NCBI RefSeq assembly: GCF_001562255.1
Contig: NZ_CP014301.1
Location: forward strand, 4,247,501 to 4,311,500
From: Bosea sp. PAMC 26642
Lineage (GTDB): Bacteria > Pseudomonadota > Alphaproteobacteria > Rhizobiales > Beijerinckiaceae
Reading direction: 5' to 3'
DNA: 64,000 bases
The notes beneath the pieces are model-generated. The model had not been told where the DNA came from and made no database searches. It saw only the letters and a list, made by a program, of their open reading frames with translations. Below, piece by piece: positions 52,135 to 61,647 of this stretch; the first letter of the stretch is position 1; each line of letters opens with the position of its first letter. The position numbers and the translations under genes were made by a program.

Positions 52135-52875
52135 ATGCGGCTCTCACTGTTCAAGCGCAAGCCCGATCCCGACCGGATCGAGGTTCCCCATGCCGGTACG
52201 CTCTTTCCCGTCGCGGTGAAGCGGCGTGCGAGCGCGCGCCGGATGACGCTGCGAGTCTCACAGGCGACGGGCGAGATCACGCTGACGCTGCCCGAGCGGG
52301 CCGATTTCGGCGCCGGCAAGCTGTTCGCCGAGAAGCATGGCGGTTGGATTGCGGCGCGGATGGCCAAGCGGCCTGATTCCGTACCCTTCGAGGCCGGTGC
52401 GATCGTGCCCTTCAGGGGGGTCGATCACCGCATCGTGCACTGGTCGAAGGTGCGCGGCCTGACCCAGGCGACGACCGACAAAGACGGCACGCCGATCATA
52501 GCGGTGGCCGGCGAGGCCGTTCACGTCCCGCGCCGGGTCAAGGATTTCCTGCGCCGCGCCGCGCTGGAGGATCTGGAGCGGGCGGTGCGGGTCCATACCG
52601 GCACGCTCGGCATCCCGGCGCGCAAGATCACCATCCGCGACACCACAAGCCGCTGGGGCTCGTGCTCGTCGAAAGGCCATCTGAATTTCTCCTGGCGCCT
52701 CATCCTGGCGCCACCTTTGGTGCTGGATTACCTCGCCGCCCATGAGGTCGCCCATCTCAAGGAGATGAACCACTCGCACCGCTTCTGGGCGCTGACCCAC
52801 AAGCTCTGCCCGCGCACCGAGGAGGCGGAAGCCTGGCTGAAGCGGCATGGCGCGGGCCTGCACGGTTTCGGGTGA
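52135..52875 (+). CDS. YgjP/WSS1-like zinc metalloprotease (DUF45)
   Basis: A 246-residue soluble protein of the M48-like DUF45 family. The zinc site HEVAHLKEMNHSHRFW gives HExxH with a third His seven residues on, and TSRWGSCSSKGHLNFSWRL is the family's signature. E. coli YgjP is uncharacterised; a protease role is inferred. The ATG at 52135 follows phaZ by 43 bases, so it may be cotranscribed. Confidence 0.9.
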   Translation: MRLSLFKRKPDPDRIEVPHAGTLFPVAVKRRASARRMTLRVSQATGEITLTLPERADFGAGKLFAEKHGGWIAARMAKRPDSVPFEAGAIVPFRGVDHRIVHWSKVRGLTQATTDKDGTPIIAVAGEAVHVPRRVKDFLRRAALEDLERAVRVHTGTLGIPARKITIRDTTSRWGSCSSKGHLNFSWRLILAPPLVLDYLAAHEVAHLKEMNHSHRFWALTHKLCPRTEEAEAWLKRHGAGLHGFG

Positions 52876-52936
52876 GCCTCGACACCGATCGAGCCCGGGC
52901 CTAGACAACCTCCCCCGCCTTCAGAGCTTCGTCTCC

Positions 52937-54133
52937 ATGAAACTCCGTCCCGATACGCTGGCGATGACCGCCGTCCTCGCCATGCTGACGGCGCTCGGGC
53001 CGCTCTCGACCGATTTCTACCTGCCATCTCTGCCCGAGATCGTCCGGGTCATGAACACGGATGTCTCAGGAGCGCAGGCGACGCTGTCCTTCTTCCTGTT
53101 CGGCTTCGCCGCGGGCCAGATCGTCTGGGGGCCGATCTCGGACCGGGTCGGCCGTCGGCCGGTGCTGCTGATCGGGCTTTGCCTCTTCCTCGTGGCGACA
53201 CTTGCCTGCGCGCTCGCGCCCTCGATCGGCGCGCTGACGGCGGCGCGCGCGCTGCAGGCCTTTGGTGCGTCGGGCCCCATCGTGCTCGGTCGGGCCATGG
53301 TGCGCGACCTCTATGAGGGCCCTCGCGCCGGGCGCGAGCTGGCGCGGATGGGCATGATCATGGGACTGGTTCCCGCAGTGGCGCCGGTGATCGGCGGGGT
53401 CCTGCAGAACGCCTATGGCTGGCGTTCGACTTTCATAGCGACGCTTCTCTTCTCGCTGATCCTGATAGCGGTCATCGCCACGATCATGCCCGAGACTTTA
53501 CGCACCCGCTCGCCGCAGCCGCTCTCCTTCCTCTCGATCTTCCGCGGCTTCGGCGTCCTGCTGCAGAATCGCGCCTTTCGCGTCTATGTCGCTTTGACGG
53601 GCATAGCCTACGCCGGATTGTTTGCGTTCATCTCGGGCTCGTCCTTCGTGCTGGTCGGCCTCTACGGACTGTCGCCCGTGAGCTATGGCCTCTCCTTCGC
53701 CTTCGGCGTGCTCGGCTTCATCCTGGGGACGATCATTGCCCAGCGCCTCGTCGGACGTCGCGGCATGGACGGCGTAATCGGCCTCGGCGTCGCCTGCCTT
53801 GCCGGCGGCGGCCTGTCGATGCTGGCTTGCATCGCCACCGGCTTCGGCGGTGCGCTCGGCGTCACCTTGCCCTGGGCGCTTTATGCCTGCGGCATCGGCC
53901 TGACGATGCCGCAGGCGCAGGCCTCGGCGATGATGCCATTTCCCGACCGGGCGGGCGCCGCGTCCTCGTTCAATGGCCTGTGCCAGATGCTACTCTCGGC
54001 CTGCGTCGGGCTGCTGGTCGGTGCCTTGCTCGGCACATCGGCGCTGCCGATGCCGCTGGTGATGTCGGCGCTGGGCATCTCCGCCTTCGCGATCTTCCAT
54101 GCCAGCGCGGGAATCCGGGCCGTGAAGACCTGA
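52937..54133 (+). CDS. Bcr/CflA-family multidrug MFS transporter
   Basis: A 398-residue protein with 12 membrane spans. STDFYLPSLPEIVRVMNT is the Bcr/CflA N-terminus, and GPISDRVGRRPVLLIG is the MFS A-motif. Motif C is visible in MGLVPAVAPVIGGVLQ. It is likely a proton-coupled drug exporter (bicyclomycin, chloramphenicol or florfenicol in relatives). The ATG at 52937 is chosen because the longer frame lacks similarity. It is convergent with pbp1A, 10 bases apart. Confidence 0.92.
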   Translation: MKLRPDTLAMTAVLAMLTALGPLSTDFYLPSLPEIVRVMNTDVSGAQATLSFFLFGFAAGQIVWGPISDRVGRRPVLLIGLCLFLVATLACALAPSIGALTAARALQAFGASGPIVLGRAMVRDLYEGPRAGRELARMGMIMGLVPAVAPVIGGVLQNAYGWRSTFIATLLFSLILIAVIATIMPETLRTRSPQPLSFLSIFRGFGVLLQNRAFRVYVALTGIAYAGLFAFISGSSFVLVGLYGLSPVSYGLSFAFGVLGFILGTIIAQRLVGRRGMDGVIGLGVACLAGGGLSMLACIATGFGGALGVTLPWALYACGIGLTMPQAQASAMMPFPDRAGAASSFNGLCQMLLSACVGLLVGALLGTSALPMPLVMSALGISAFAIFHASAGIRAVKT

Positions 54134-54143
54134 GTCGCGCGGG

Positions 54144-56288
54144 CTATCCGCCGAACAGCCGCTGCAGCAGGTTCTTCTCCTGCGGCGCGGGCGGGATCCA
54201 GGCGCGGTCGCTCTCGGCCGTCTGGGTATTGGCCGGCGGCCTGACGCCGGCGACCGGTGCGCCCGAATCGAAGATCGATTTCGGTCCGCTGCGCCACAGG
54301 CCGCCGGGCAGCGGCGCCGGCTGCATGCCGGCATGGGCGGCCTTCATGTAGCGGCCCCAGATCTCGGCCGGCAGGCCGCTGCCAAAGACGCGCTTCATCG
54401 CGCTGTTGTCGTCGTTGCCGATCCAGACAGCGGTGACCAGCCGGGCCGTGAAGCCGACGAACCAGGCATCGCGGAAATCCTGGGTAGTGCCCGATTTGCC
54501 GCCAACCTCCCAGCCGGTGAGATTGACCTTGGACCCGGTCCCGCTGAGCATCGTCTCGTGGAACATCGTGTTGATCATCGCCAGGGTCTGCGGCTGCACG
54601 ACGGCGCCGAAGCCGTTGCCCTTGCGCGCATAGATCACCTTCCCGTTGAGCGATTTCACCTCGCGGATGACATAGGGCAGGACACCCTGACCGCCATTGG
54701 CGAAGGTGGCATAGGCGGTCGTCAGCTCGACCGGCGTCACCTCGGATGTACCCAGCGCCAGCGACGGGTTGGCCTGCAGCGCAGATGAGATGCCGAGCCG
54801 CTGGGCGGTGCGTACGACCTCGCGCGGCGTCACTTCCTGGTTCAGCTTGACCGCGATCGTGTTCAGCGAATGGGCGAAGGCGGTCTGCAGCGTCACAGGG
54901 CCGCGATAGGTCCGGGTGTTGTTCTCCGGCTGCCAACCCTTGATCGAGACCGGCGAATCGTCGCGGATCGTATCGGGTGTCAGGCCCTGCTCGAGCGCGG
55001 TCAGATAGACGAAAGGCTTGAAGGCGGAGCCCGGTTGGCGCTTGGCGGCGGCCGCGCGATTGAACTGGCTCCGGGTGTAATCGCGCCCGCCGATCAGTGC
55101 TCTCAGTGCGCCGTCTGGCGCCATCGAGACGACCGCGCCCTGGCTCGCGCCGAGCTTGGCGCCCTGGGCGTTCAGAGCTTCCACAAGATAGGTTTCGGCG
55201 GATGACTGCAGTTTGGTGTCGATCGTCGTCAGCACCGTGACGTCGCCTTCGATCGCGCCGATGAAATCGTCGAGCACGTCCATGACATAGTCGGCTGCAT
55301 AGTTGACGGAACCGGCGCCGATGCGCTCGGCCGCTTCGGCGGGGGCGACCAACGCCGTTTTGGCGGCTGCCTGCGAGATCAGGCCCTGATCGGCCATCGC
55401 CGCGATGACGAGCTGGGCGCGCTTCTCGGCGGCCTCGGGATTGCGGTTGGGCGCGAGCCGCGAGGGCGCCTGCACGAGCCCCGCCAGCATCGCGGCTTCC
55501 GCGATCGTCACCGAACGGGCGGACTTGTTGAAATAGCGCTGCGCGGCGGCCTCGACGCCATAGGCGCCTGAGCCGAAATAGACCCGGTTGAGGTAGAGTT
55601 CGAGGATCTGGTTCTTGGAATAGGTCCGCTCCAGCCAGAGCGCCAGGATCGCCTCCTGGATCTTGCGCGCCGCCGTCCGCTCCTGCGTCAGGAACAGGTT
55701 CTTGGCGAGCTGCTGGGTCAGCGTCGAGCCACCCTGAATGCCGCCGCGTCCGCGCAGATTTGTCGCGGCCGCTCGGGCGAGACCGATCGGATCGATGCCG
55801 AAATGGTCGTAGAAGCGCCGGTCCTCGATCGCGACGAACGCCTTCGGCAGATAGGGCGGCACCTCGCCGATCGTGATCGTGCGCCCGCCGGTCTCGCCGC
55901 GATTGGCCAGAAGCGAGCCGTCGGCCGCCAGAATCGCGATGTTGGGCGGGCGTTTGGGCACCGTCAGCTGGTTGATCGGCGGCAATTGCGCTGCGTGATA
56001 GGCGATCAGCCCGCCGAGCCCGATGGCGCACCACAGGCCGAGCACGAAGGTCCAGTAGACCAGGTGGCCGAGGACGGAGCGGCCCTTGCGCCCGCGTCGC
56101 CCCCCGCCACCGCCGCGCCGCTTCTCGCGACGGGGTTCGCCACGGCTCTCGGAACGCGCCGGCTGTCGCTGGCCACGGGCAGGCCGGTCGTCGTCGGACA
56201 GGCGCATGTCGAAATCGTCGCGGCTATCGCCGCGGCCGCTTCCGAAGGACGGCTCGCGCCGCTCGCCGCGTCTGGTCCGGTCGTTCAT
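54144..56288 (-). CDS. Penicillin-binding protein 1A
   Basis: A 714-residue bifunctional peptidoglycan synthase (class A PBP). About 70 basic, low-complexity cytoplasmic residues precede one membrane span (71-97). The GT51 domain has AIEDRRFYDHFG and GGSTLTQQLAKN; the transpeptidase domain has the SxxK serine in KRQPGSAFKPFVYL, then SLN and KSGTT. AGGA precedes the ATG at 56288; the 24-residue upstream extension is unlikely. A perfect CtrA box is 80 bp upstream, so expression may be cell-cycle controlled. Confidence 0.96.
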   Translation of the reverse strand: MNDRTRRGERREPSFGSGRGDSRDDFDMRLSDDDRPARGQRQPARSESRGEPRREKRRGGGGGRRGRKGRSVLGHLVYWTFVLGLWCAIGLGGLIAYHAAQLPPINQLTVPKRPPNIAILAADGSLLANRGETGGRTITIGEVPPYLPKAFVAIEDRRFYDHFGIDPIGLARAAATNLRGRGGIQGGSTLTQQLAKNLFLTQERTAARKIQEAILALWLERTYSKNQILELYLNRVYFGSGAYGVEAAAQRYFNKSARSVTIAEAAMLAGLVQAPSRLAPNRNPEAAEKRAQLVIAAMADQGLISQAAAKTALVAPAEAAERIGAGSVNYAADYVMDVLDDFIGAIEGDVTVLTTIDTKLQSSAETYLVEALNAQGAKLGASQGAVVSMAPDGALRALIGGRDYTRSQFNRAAAAKRQPGSAFKPFVYLTALEQGLTPDTIRDDSPVSIKGWQPENNTRTYRGPVTLQTAFAHSLNTIAVKLNQEVTPREVVRTAQRLGISSALQANPSLALGTSEVTPVELTTAYATFANGGQGVLPYVIREVKSLNGKVIYARKGNGFGAVVQPQTLAMINTMFHETMLSGTGSKVNLTGWEVGGKSGTTQDFRDAWFVGFTARLVTAVWIGNDDNSAMKRVFGSGLPAEIWGRYMKAAHAGMQPAPLPGGLWRSGPKSIFDSGAPVAGVRPPANTQTAESDRAWIPPAPQEKNLLQRLFGG

Positions 56289-56367
56289 GGCGTCCTGTTC
56301 AAGCCGTTTGCCGCGATGTCGCGGTAAAACCCGCATCGACGTCAGACAGGAGTGAAACATGGCGCTT

Positions 56368-56382
56368 TTAAGGGGCGGTTAA
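56368..56382. promoter_or_regulatory. CtrA-binding site, full consensus
   Basis: TTAA-N7-TTAA exactly, 80 bp upstream of pbp1A and 182 bp upstream of doxX. CtrA, a master cell-cycle regulator in alphaproteobacteria, recognises this pattern. At the local base composition it is expected about 0.04 times in the whole window. Confidence 0.65.
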
Positions 56383-56514
56383 GCGATCCGCGGTCCCCCG
56401 ACATTGTCGGCGGCGACGGATCGACACTGTTGCAGCCGCGCTTCACAAATCGGCGATCCGGCCACGAGATGTTGCGTCATAAGCGATTAGCAGCAAAAAG
56501 GCTGAGTGGGCTTG

Positions 56515-56529
56515 TTAAGCCATGACTAA
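56515..56529. promoter_or_regulatory. CtrA-binding site, one mismatch
   Basis: TTAA-N7-CTAA, 35 bp upstream of the doxX ATG. It matches seven of eight specified positions and lies in the same intergenic region as the perfect box. Confidence 0.5.
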
Positions 56530-56563
56530 TTGCAGCCGCTTTACCGAGAAAGAGCTCCTTTCC

Positions 56564-56959
56564 ATGAACGCTTTCAATTCTTTGGGCCGTTACGCTCCCC
56601 AGATGCTCGCGATCCTGCGCATCGTCACGGCCCTGATCTTCATTGCCCATGGCACGCAGAAGCTGTTCGGCTTCCCCGCTCCTCCCGCCAGCGGTCTGCC
56701 GGCCGCCTTCACGCTGTTCTGGTTCGGCGCGATCCTGGAGACCTTCGGCGGCCTCCTGATCCTGATCGGCTTGGGAACGCGTCCCGTCGCTTTCATCCTC
56801 GCCGGCGAGATGGCCTATGCCTACTGGATGTTCCATGCGCCCCGCAGCATCTATCCGCTGCTGAACGGCGGCGATGCGGCCATACTCTACTGCTTCATCT
56901 TCCTCTATCTGATGGTCGCCGGCGCCGGCGCCTGGAGCGTCGATTCGCGCAAAGACTGA
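56564..56959 (+). CDS. DoxX-family membrane protein
   Basis: A 131-residue protein with four membrane spans. LRIVTALIFIAHGTQKLFGF is the DoxX N-terminus, and TFGGLLILIGLGTRPVAFIL follows. DoxX proteins act in thiol/quinone-linked redox and envelope stress; the precise role is not settled. I use ATG 56564; ATG 56522 adds 14 unconserved residues. A shared terminator separates it from trxA. Confidence 0.88.
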   Translation: MNAFNSLGRYAPQMLAILRIVTALIFIAHGTQKLFGFPAPPASGLPAAFTLFWFGAILETFGGLLILIGLGTRPVAFILAGEMAYAYWMFHAPRSIYPLLNGGDAAILYCFIFLYLMVAGAGAWSVDSRKD

Positions 56960-56983
56960 GACGCCTGACGCCCGCGTTATAAA

Positions 56984-57020
56984 GAAAAGCCCGCCGTCCG
57001 GATGGACAGGCGGGCTTTTC
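56984..57020. terminator. Bidirectional terminator between doxX and trxA
   Basis: GAAAAGCCCGCC (56984-56995) and GGCGGGCTTTTC (57009-57020) are perfect 12-bp complements with a 13-nt loop. A-rich and T-rich ends on both strands let it serve both convergent genes. Confidence 0.93.
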
Positions 57021-57037
57021 GTGATCGGAGAGTCAGT

Positions 57038-57358
57038 TCACACGGCTCCGGCGATCCAGCGCGAAAGATCGCTCTTGGGCGCTGCGCCGACCTTCTGCGA
57101 AGCCAGCTTTCCGTCCTTGAACAGCATCAGGGTCGGGATCGAGCGAATGCCAAACTGGGCCGGAATCGCCTGGTTCTCATCGACATTCATCTTCACGATC
57201 TTGACCTTGCCGTCCATCTCGCCTGCGATCTCCTCGAGCGCCGGGCCGATCATACGGCAGGGACCGCACCACTCCGCCCAGAAATCCACCACGACCGGCT
57301 CGGCGGACTTTAGGACGTCGGCCTCGAAGCTCGCATCGGTCACTTTGATCGTCGCCAT
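57038..57358 (-). CDS. trxA: Thioredoxin
   Basis: A 106-residue cytoplasmic disulfide reductase. The active site WCGPC has C31 and C34, the cis-proline is in RSIPTLMLF, and the length is standard. It begins [18 protein letters not shown]. It is reduced by thioredoxin reductase and serves ribonucleotide reductase and others. It often lies near addA in rhizobia, as here. Divergent and convergent neighbours leave it with its own promoter. Confidence 0.98.
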   Translation of the reverse strand: MATIKVTDASFEADVLKSAEPVVVDFWAEWCGPCRMIGPALEEIAGEMDGKVKIVKMNVDENQAIPAQFGIRSIPTLMLFKDGKLASQKVGAAPKSDLSRWIAGAV

Positions 57359-57472
57359 GGCCCAGTCGCCTTTCGTAGTGTTGGCAGCCTCGCTGCGTTG
57401 GGGCTGAAGCTATGAACGCGCATGGTCGGGGTCAAGGCGCGCGCGCCGCAGGGCGGAGCCGTGTCGGGAGCG

Positions 57473-58132
57473 TCACGAACCGCCAGAGACGAGGCTTGCA
57501 CCGACATTGATCCCCAGCGCCAGAATGCTGGTGTTGAAGATGAAGGCGAGAACGGAGTGGATCAAGACGAGCCCGCGCGCGGCACGGCCCGTTACCGCCA
57601 CGTCCGAGGTCTGCGAGGTGCAGCCGATCGTGTAGGCGAAATAGAGGAAATCGACATAGTCCGGATCGCGCTTGCCGGGAAAATCCAGGCAGGGTTCCTT
57701 GGCGTCCTTGTCGTAATAGGCTCCTGCATAGTGGAGCGTGAAGAAGGCGTGCAGCAGCGTCCAGGAGCACAGGATTGTGAAGCCGCCGAGCGCGAGATGC
57801 AGGCCGCGCTCGGCGGCCGGCACGCTGCCGAGTTCGGTGAACTGGACGCCGATGGCAGCGATGCTCGCGCTGGCGACGAGACAGGCGATCACCAGGATCG
57901 CCGCGGCGCCTTCATCCTGGCGCTCGGCCCGCGCTCGGATCTGGTCGACGGTCTCCCACAGCATCGTCGAAGCGAGGAGCCCGAGATAGAGGACCGCGCC
58001 CGCATCCCAGGCGATCAGAAGCCGCGTCGTCCAGCGCCAGTCGTGCGGTAGCAGCAGAGCGAGCACGACGATCGCGCCCAGCGCGATCAGCAGGCGCGGG
58101 CGAACCAGCAGCGAGCGGGGGAGAAGCCTCAT
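57473..58132 (-). CDS. DUF1345 membrane protein
   Basis: A 219-residue protein with about five membrane spans. DFLYFAYTIGCTSQTSDVAV and the following LVLIHSVLAFIFNTSILALG are the DUF1345 signature, which resembles a two-pore channel-like region. The function is unknown. The ATG at 58132 overlaps the addA stop by four bases (ATGA), so it is translated with addAB. That link is of position only. Confidence 0.85.
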   Translation of the reverse strand: MRLLPRSLLVRPRLLIALGAIVVLALLLPHDWRWTTRLLIAWDAGAVLYLGLLASTMLWETVDQIRARAERQDEGAAAILVIACLVASASIAAIGVQFTELGSVPAAERGLHLALGGFTILCSWTLLHAFFTLHYAGAYYDKDAKEPCLDFPGKRDPDYVDFLYFAYTIGCTSQTSDVAVTGRAARGLVLIHSVLAFIFNTSILALGINVGASLVSGGS

Positions 58133-61100
58133 GAGCCCGGTGTAGGCAGGTCGCGCGGACTTGGGAAGGGCGCCGGATCACCGTCATCAGCCAGGTTGGC
58201 CAGAACGGCATCGAGCAGGTGGAGTTCAGGCTCGAGCGAGGTGAGTGTCGCCGTGTAGACCAGCAGGGCGCGGACTGTCCGACCGGGATAGATCGCCTGG
58301 ACCAGCGCCCGATAGACCGCAAGCTGCGCCAGTGTCCGCGGCGCAATGGCATCGGCCGTCGCGGGCGGTCGCGCGGCGGTCTTGAAATCGGCGATCAGCA
58401 CGCAATCTCCGGTCACCGCGAGCCGGTCGATCTGCCCTGAGACCGCCCTAACCTCGTTCTTTCGCAGCGTGACCGAGCCGGCGATCGGCACCTCGGCAAG
58501 CGAACCCTGCCCGAACAAGGCCGCCAGAGCCGGCTCCGCCAGCAGCGCCAGCGCATCCCGCACCAGCATGGCGCGCCGTTCGGACGGCACGCCGGCTCCG
58601 CGTGCGGCGACAAGCGCCTCCGCGGTCGCCCGGCGGCGCTCCGGCGGCACGTCCGGCAGGATCTGGAGCAGCAGATGCGCGAGCCGGCCGGCGGCTGCAG
58701 CTTCGGCGACGAAGGGACCGTCGCCCTGCCGGTCCGCAGCATCGGCGGCCGAGAGCGCATTGGACGGCTTCAGCGGCGGCGCGACCTCGTATTCGCCGGG
58801 CGCGGCGCGGCGCAGCCAGGCCGGCGTCGCGACCGTCGGCAGAGCCTGTGCGGCGTCTCGTGCTTCCGCCGCCATCGGCGTCGATGTCATGAAACGCCGG
58901 ATCCTGCCATGCCCGTCCGGCGCGGGCACCTCGCGCAGGCCCTGATCGGAGCCCGCCAACCCGGTTTCGACCATGCTGTGCCAGGAGCCTTCGGGCGCCT
59001 CGCCCTTGGGCTGCGCTCCACAAACGATCAGCCGGTCCTCGGCCCTCGTCATCGCGACATAGAGCAGGCGATGGTGCTCCTCGATCGACTGGTCGATGAG
59101 GGCGGCCTTCGCAGCCCGCGTCGCGTCGCAATCCTCGCTGCTCGCGGGCGGCCAGATCGGCACCAGCGGACGGCCCGTCGCCGCCACTGCCATGATCTTG
59201 GGTAGGCGCTTGGCATCGGGCTGCCTGGCGAGGTCGGCGAGGATCACCATCCTGGCCTCGAGCCCCTTGGCGCCGTGAACGGTCATGACGCGGACCTCGC
59301 CGGCGCTGGTCGAGAGATCGCGCTTCACTTCGGCTGCGGTGACCGCGACATGCTGCAGGAAACCTGCGAGCGAGGGACCATAGCGGCGCTCATGGTCGAG
59401 CGCGGCGGTCAAAAAAGCGTCGAGCGCGTCGCCGGCTTCGGCACCGAGTCGCGCCAGCGCGAGGTTGCGTCCGCCGCCCGGTCCGAGCAGCCCGGCGAAG
59501 AAGCGGAACGGTCCGCAGCGTTCCGCTTCCCGCGCCAGCGCTACGAGCTTGTCTTCGACCGCGGCATAGCGCGGCTCGCTCGCCGCCGCGTCGCGCAGCG
59601 CCTGCCGCAGCGAGCCGGTCCGCTCGGGCGCCAGCCGCAGCAGATCGTCGTCGTCGAGCCCGATCAGCGGCGTCTTCAGCGCGGTCGCGAGCGTGAGATC
59701 GTCGTCGGGCAGCAGCAGCGTTTGCCCCAGCACGAGCAGATCCTCGACCGCCGGATGGTCGGCAAGCGTCAGCCGGTCGCGGCCCGTGACGGGCACGTTG
59801 ACGTCCTTCAGCGCCCGGACGATCGCCTCGAACAGCGGCCCGCGCGTGCGCAGCAGGATCATCACGTCGCCGGGCTCAAAGGGGCGGCCGAGGTCGTCAT
59901 GGTGCTCGCGCGTCCAGCGTCCGAGCGCGGCAGCGATCCGGCTGGCGAGCTTGGCCGTACCGCTCCTGCGCTCGACGGCGTCGACCGGCGTCGTCCAGGC
60001 ATCGGGCGGCTCGCCCTCGTCGTCCAGCGCGAGCGGCCAGAGATCGACGCAGCCCGGATCATTCTGCCGGACCGTATCGTGCAGTTCCGGCCGTCCGGCA
60101 CCGTCGAAGACGAGGCCGCGCGCATGCTCCGGCAGAGCGAAGACGGCATCGACCGCCTGCATGATATCAGGCGCTGAGCGGAAGGAGGTATTGAGGCTCA
60201 CCGTCTCGAAATGCTGCCCGGCCTCGGCGATTTGTTGGCCGAGCCGCCTGCGCTCTTCGCCGAAGGCCTTCGGCATCGCGCCCTGGAAGCCGTAGATCGA
60301 CTGCTTCTCGTCGCCGACGACGAAGACGGTGCGGGGCCTCGGATCGCCTTCGCGCGTACCGGCGCCGCTGCTGAATTCGTCGGCGAGCGTGCCCAGGATC
60401 GCCCATTGCGCCTCGCTGGTATCCTGCGCCTCGTCGAGCAGGATGTGCTCTATTCCCGCATCGAGCTTATAGAGCACCCAGGCCGCCTCGACCCGGGTCA
60501 GCAGCGAGCGCGTCTTGGCGATCAGGTCGTTGAAATCGAGCAGCGAGCGCTCGCTCTTCAGGCGGCGATAGGAGGCGAGCATCCGCGTCACCAGCAGCGC
60601 CAGCGCGTGGCTGCGGTCGCGGATGGCGATGGCGTTCAGTTGATCGGCGGCTCCCAGAAGGCGCTCGGACAGGCTCTCCAGTGTGGCCAGCAGCGCCGGC
60701 TCGAACTCCGACTTGCCCTTGCCGCGGAGGTTGGCGTTGATGTTGCCGTCCCCGGTGATGAAGCCGCGCCGGCAGAGCGCCACCGGATCGCCACCATCCT
60801 CGCCAGCAAGCAGGGCCCGCAGCGTCGTGGCGAAATTCTGGCGCGTGGAGCTGCCGGCCTCAAGCCCGGCGATCAGGTCCGGCAAGCCGCTCGCGAGCGA
60901 CAAATCGAGCCGGAAGCGGCCCTGCACCTCGTCGGCCTGCAGGTCCGGCGGGATGCCGAGGAAGGCCGAGATCCCCGCCAGCATCTCCCCGGCATCGCGC
61001 GCACGCCCGTCGGCATCGCTGAACAGCGCGCGCTGGTGCAGCGCCTCCCTGATCATCGTTTCGAACGTGTCCTGCGCCGCCTGCCGGGCAAGCAGATCGA

Positions 61101-61647
61101 GCGCGCCCGCCTCCGCGCTGTCGGGGTGGGCCGCGACGAAAGCCAGCAATTCGCGCCGCGCATCGCGCAGCATCTCCGCCTGATCGAGGTCGTCGGCGAC
61201 CTCGAAGCGCGGCGGCACATTCGCCTCGAAGGGCGCAGCCTGCAGCACCCGCGTGCAGAAGGCGTGGATCGTCTCGATCTTGAGGCCTCCCGGCGTCTCC
61301 AGCGCCTGCGCGAAGAGGCGCCGTGCCGCCGCGCGCTGCTCGGCGGGGGGCGCGCGACCGGTCAGCGCCGTCAGCCTCGCGATCAGGTCGGCCTCGGGCA
61401 GGGTCGACCATTCGGCCAGCGCCTTGAAGACGCGGTTGGCCATGTTGGCGGCTGCCGCCTTGGTATAGGTGATGCAGAGCAGGCGGCCGGGCGCCACGCC
61501 GTCGAGCAGAAGCCGCAGCACGCGGTTGACCAGAACATAGGTCTTGCCCGAGCCGGCATTGGCCGAGACCCAGGCGCTGAGGCGCGGATCGGCCGCCAGT
61601 GCCTGGCGCTGCTTCGTCTGCTCGGGGACGTTCCAGCCAGGCCTCAT
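58129..61647 (-). CDS. addA: Double-strand break repair helicase-nuclease AddA
   Basis: A 1172-residue UvrD-type helicase with C-terminal nuclease; with AddB it resects DNA ends for RecA. Walker A is ANAGSGKTYVLVNRVL (31-36 AGSGKT), Walker B is ILLDEAQDTS, motif III is VGDEKQSIYGFQGA, motif VI is YVAMTRAEDRLIV, and the PD-(D/E)XK nuclease has DCVLIADFKT near the C-terminus. The ATG at 61647 overlaps the addB stop by four bases; any longer reading is the addB region in another frame. Confidence 0.97.
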   Translation of the reverse strand: MRPGWNVPEQTKQRQALAADPRLSAWVSANAGSGKTYVLVNRVLRLLLDGVAPGRLLCITYTKAAAANMANRVFKALAEWSTLPEADLIARLTALTGRAPPAEQRAAARRLFAQALETPGGLKIETIHAFCTRVLQAAPFEANVPPRFEVADDLDQAEMLRDARRELLAFVAAHPDSAEAGALDLLARQAAQDTFETMIREALHQRALFSDADGRARDAGEMLAGISAFLGIPPDLQADEVQGRFRLDLSLASGLPDLIAGLEAGSSTRQNFATTLRALLAGEDGGDPVALCRRGFITGDGNINANLRGKGKSEFEPALLATLESLSERLLGAADQLNAIAIRDRSHALALLVTRMLASYRRLKSERSLLDFNDLIAKTRSLLTRVEAAWVLYKLDAGIEHILLDEAQDTSEAQWAILGTLADEFSSGAGTREGDPRPRTVFVVGDEKQSIYGFQGAMPKAFGEERRRLGQQIAEAGQHFETVSLNTSFRSAPDIMQAVDAVFALPEHARGLVFDGAGRPELHDTVRQNDPGCVDLWPLALDDEGEPPDAWTTPVDAVERRSGTAKLASRIAAALGRWTREHHDDLGRPFEPGDVMILLRTRGPLFEAIVRALKDVNVPVTGRDRLTLADHPAVEDLLVLGQTLLLPDDDLTLATALKTPLIGLDDDDLLRLAPERTGSLRQALRDAAASEPRYAAVEDKLVALAREAERCGPFRFFAGLLGPGGGRNLALARLGAEAGDALDAFLTAALDHERRYGPSLAGFLQHVAVTAAEVKRDLSTSAGEVRVMTVHGAKGLEARMVILADLARQPDAKRLPKIMAVAATGRPLVPIWPPASSEDCDATRAAKAALIDQSIEEHHRLLYVAMTRAEDRLIVCGAQPKGEAPEGSWHSMVETGLAGSDQGLREVPAPDGHGRIRRFMTSTPMAAEARDAAQALPTVATPAWLRRAAPGEYEVAPPLKPSNALSAADAADRQGDGPFVAEAAAAGRLAHLLLQILPDVPPERRRATAEALVAARGAGVPSERRAMLVRDALALLAEPALAALFGQGSLAEVPIAGSVTLRKNEVRAVSGQIDRLAVTGDCVLIADFKTAARPPATADAIAPRTLAQLAVYRALVQAIYPGRTVRALLVYTATLTSLEPELHLLDAVLANLADDGDPAPFPSPRDLPTPGS

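Larger units (their letters stand above)
56289..56563. other. Divergent pbp1A/doxX control region
   Basis: There are 275 bp with no gene. It holds a TTAA-N7-TTAA box (56368-56382) and a TTAA-N7-CTAA box (56515-56529), described separately. I see no GANTC site, no terminator and no clear -35/-10 pair. Confidence 0.6.
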
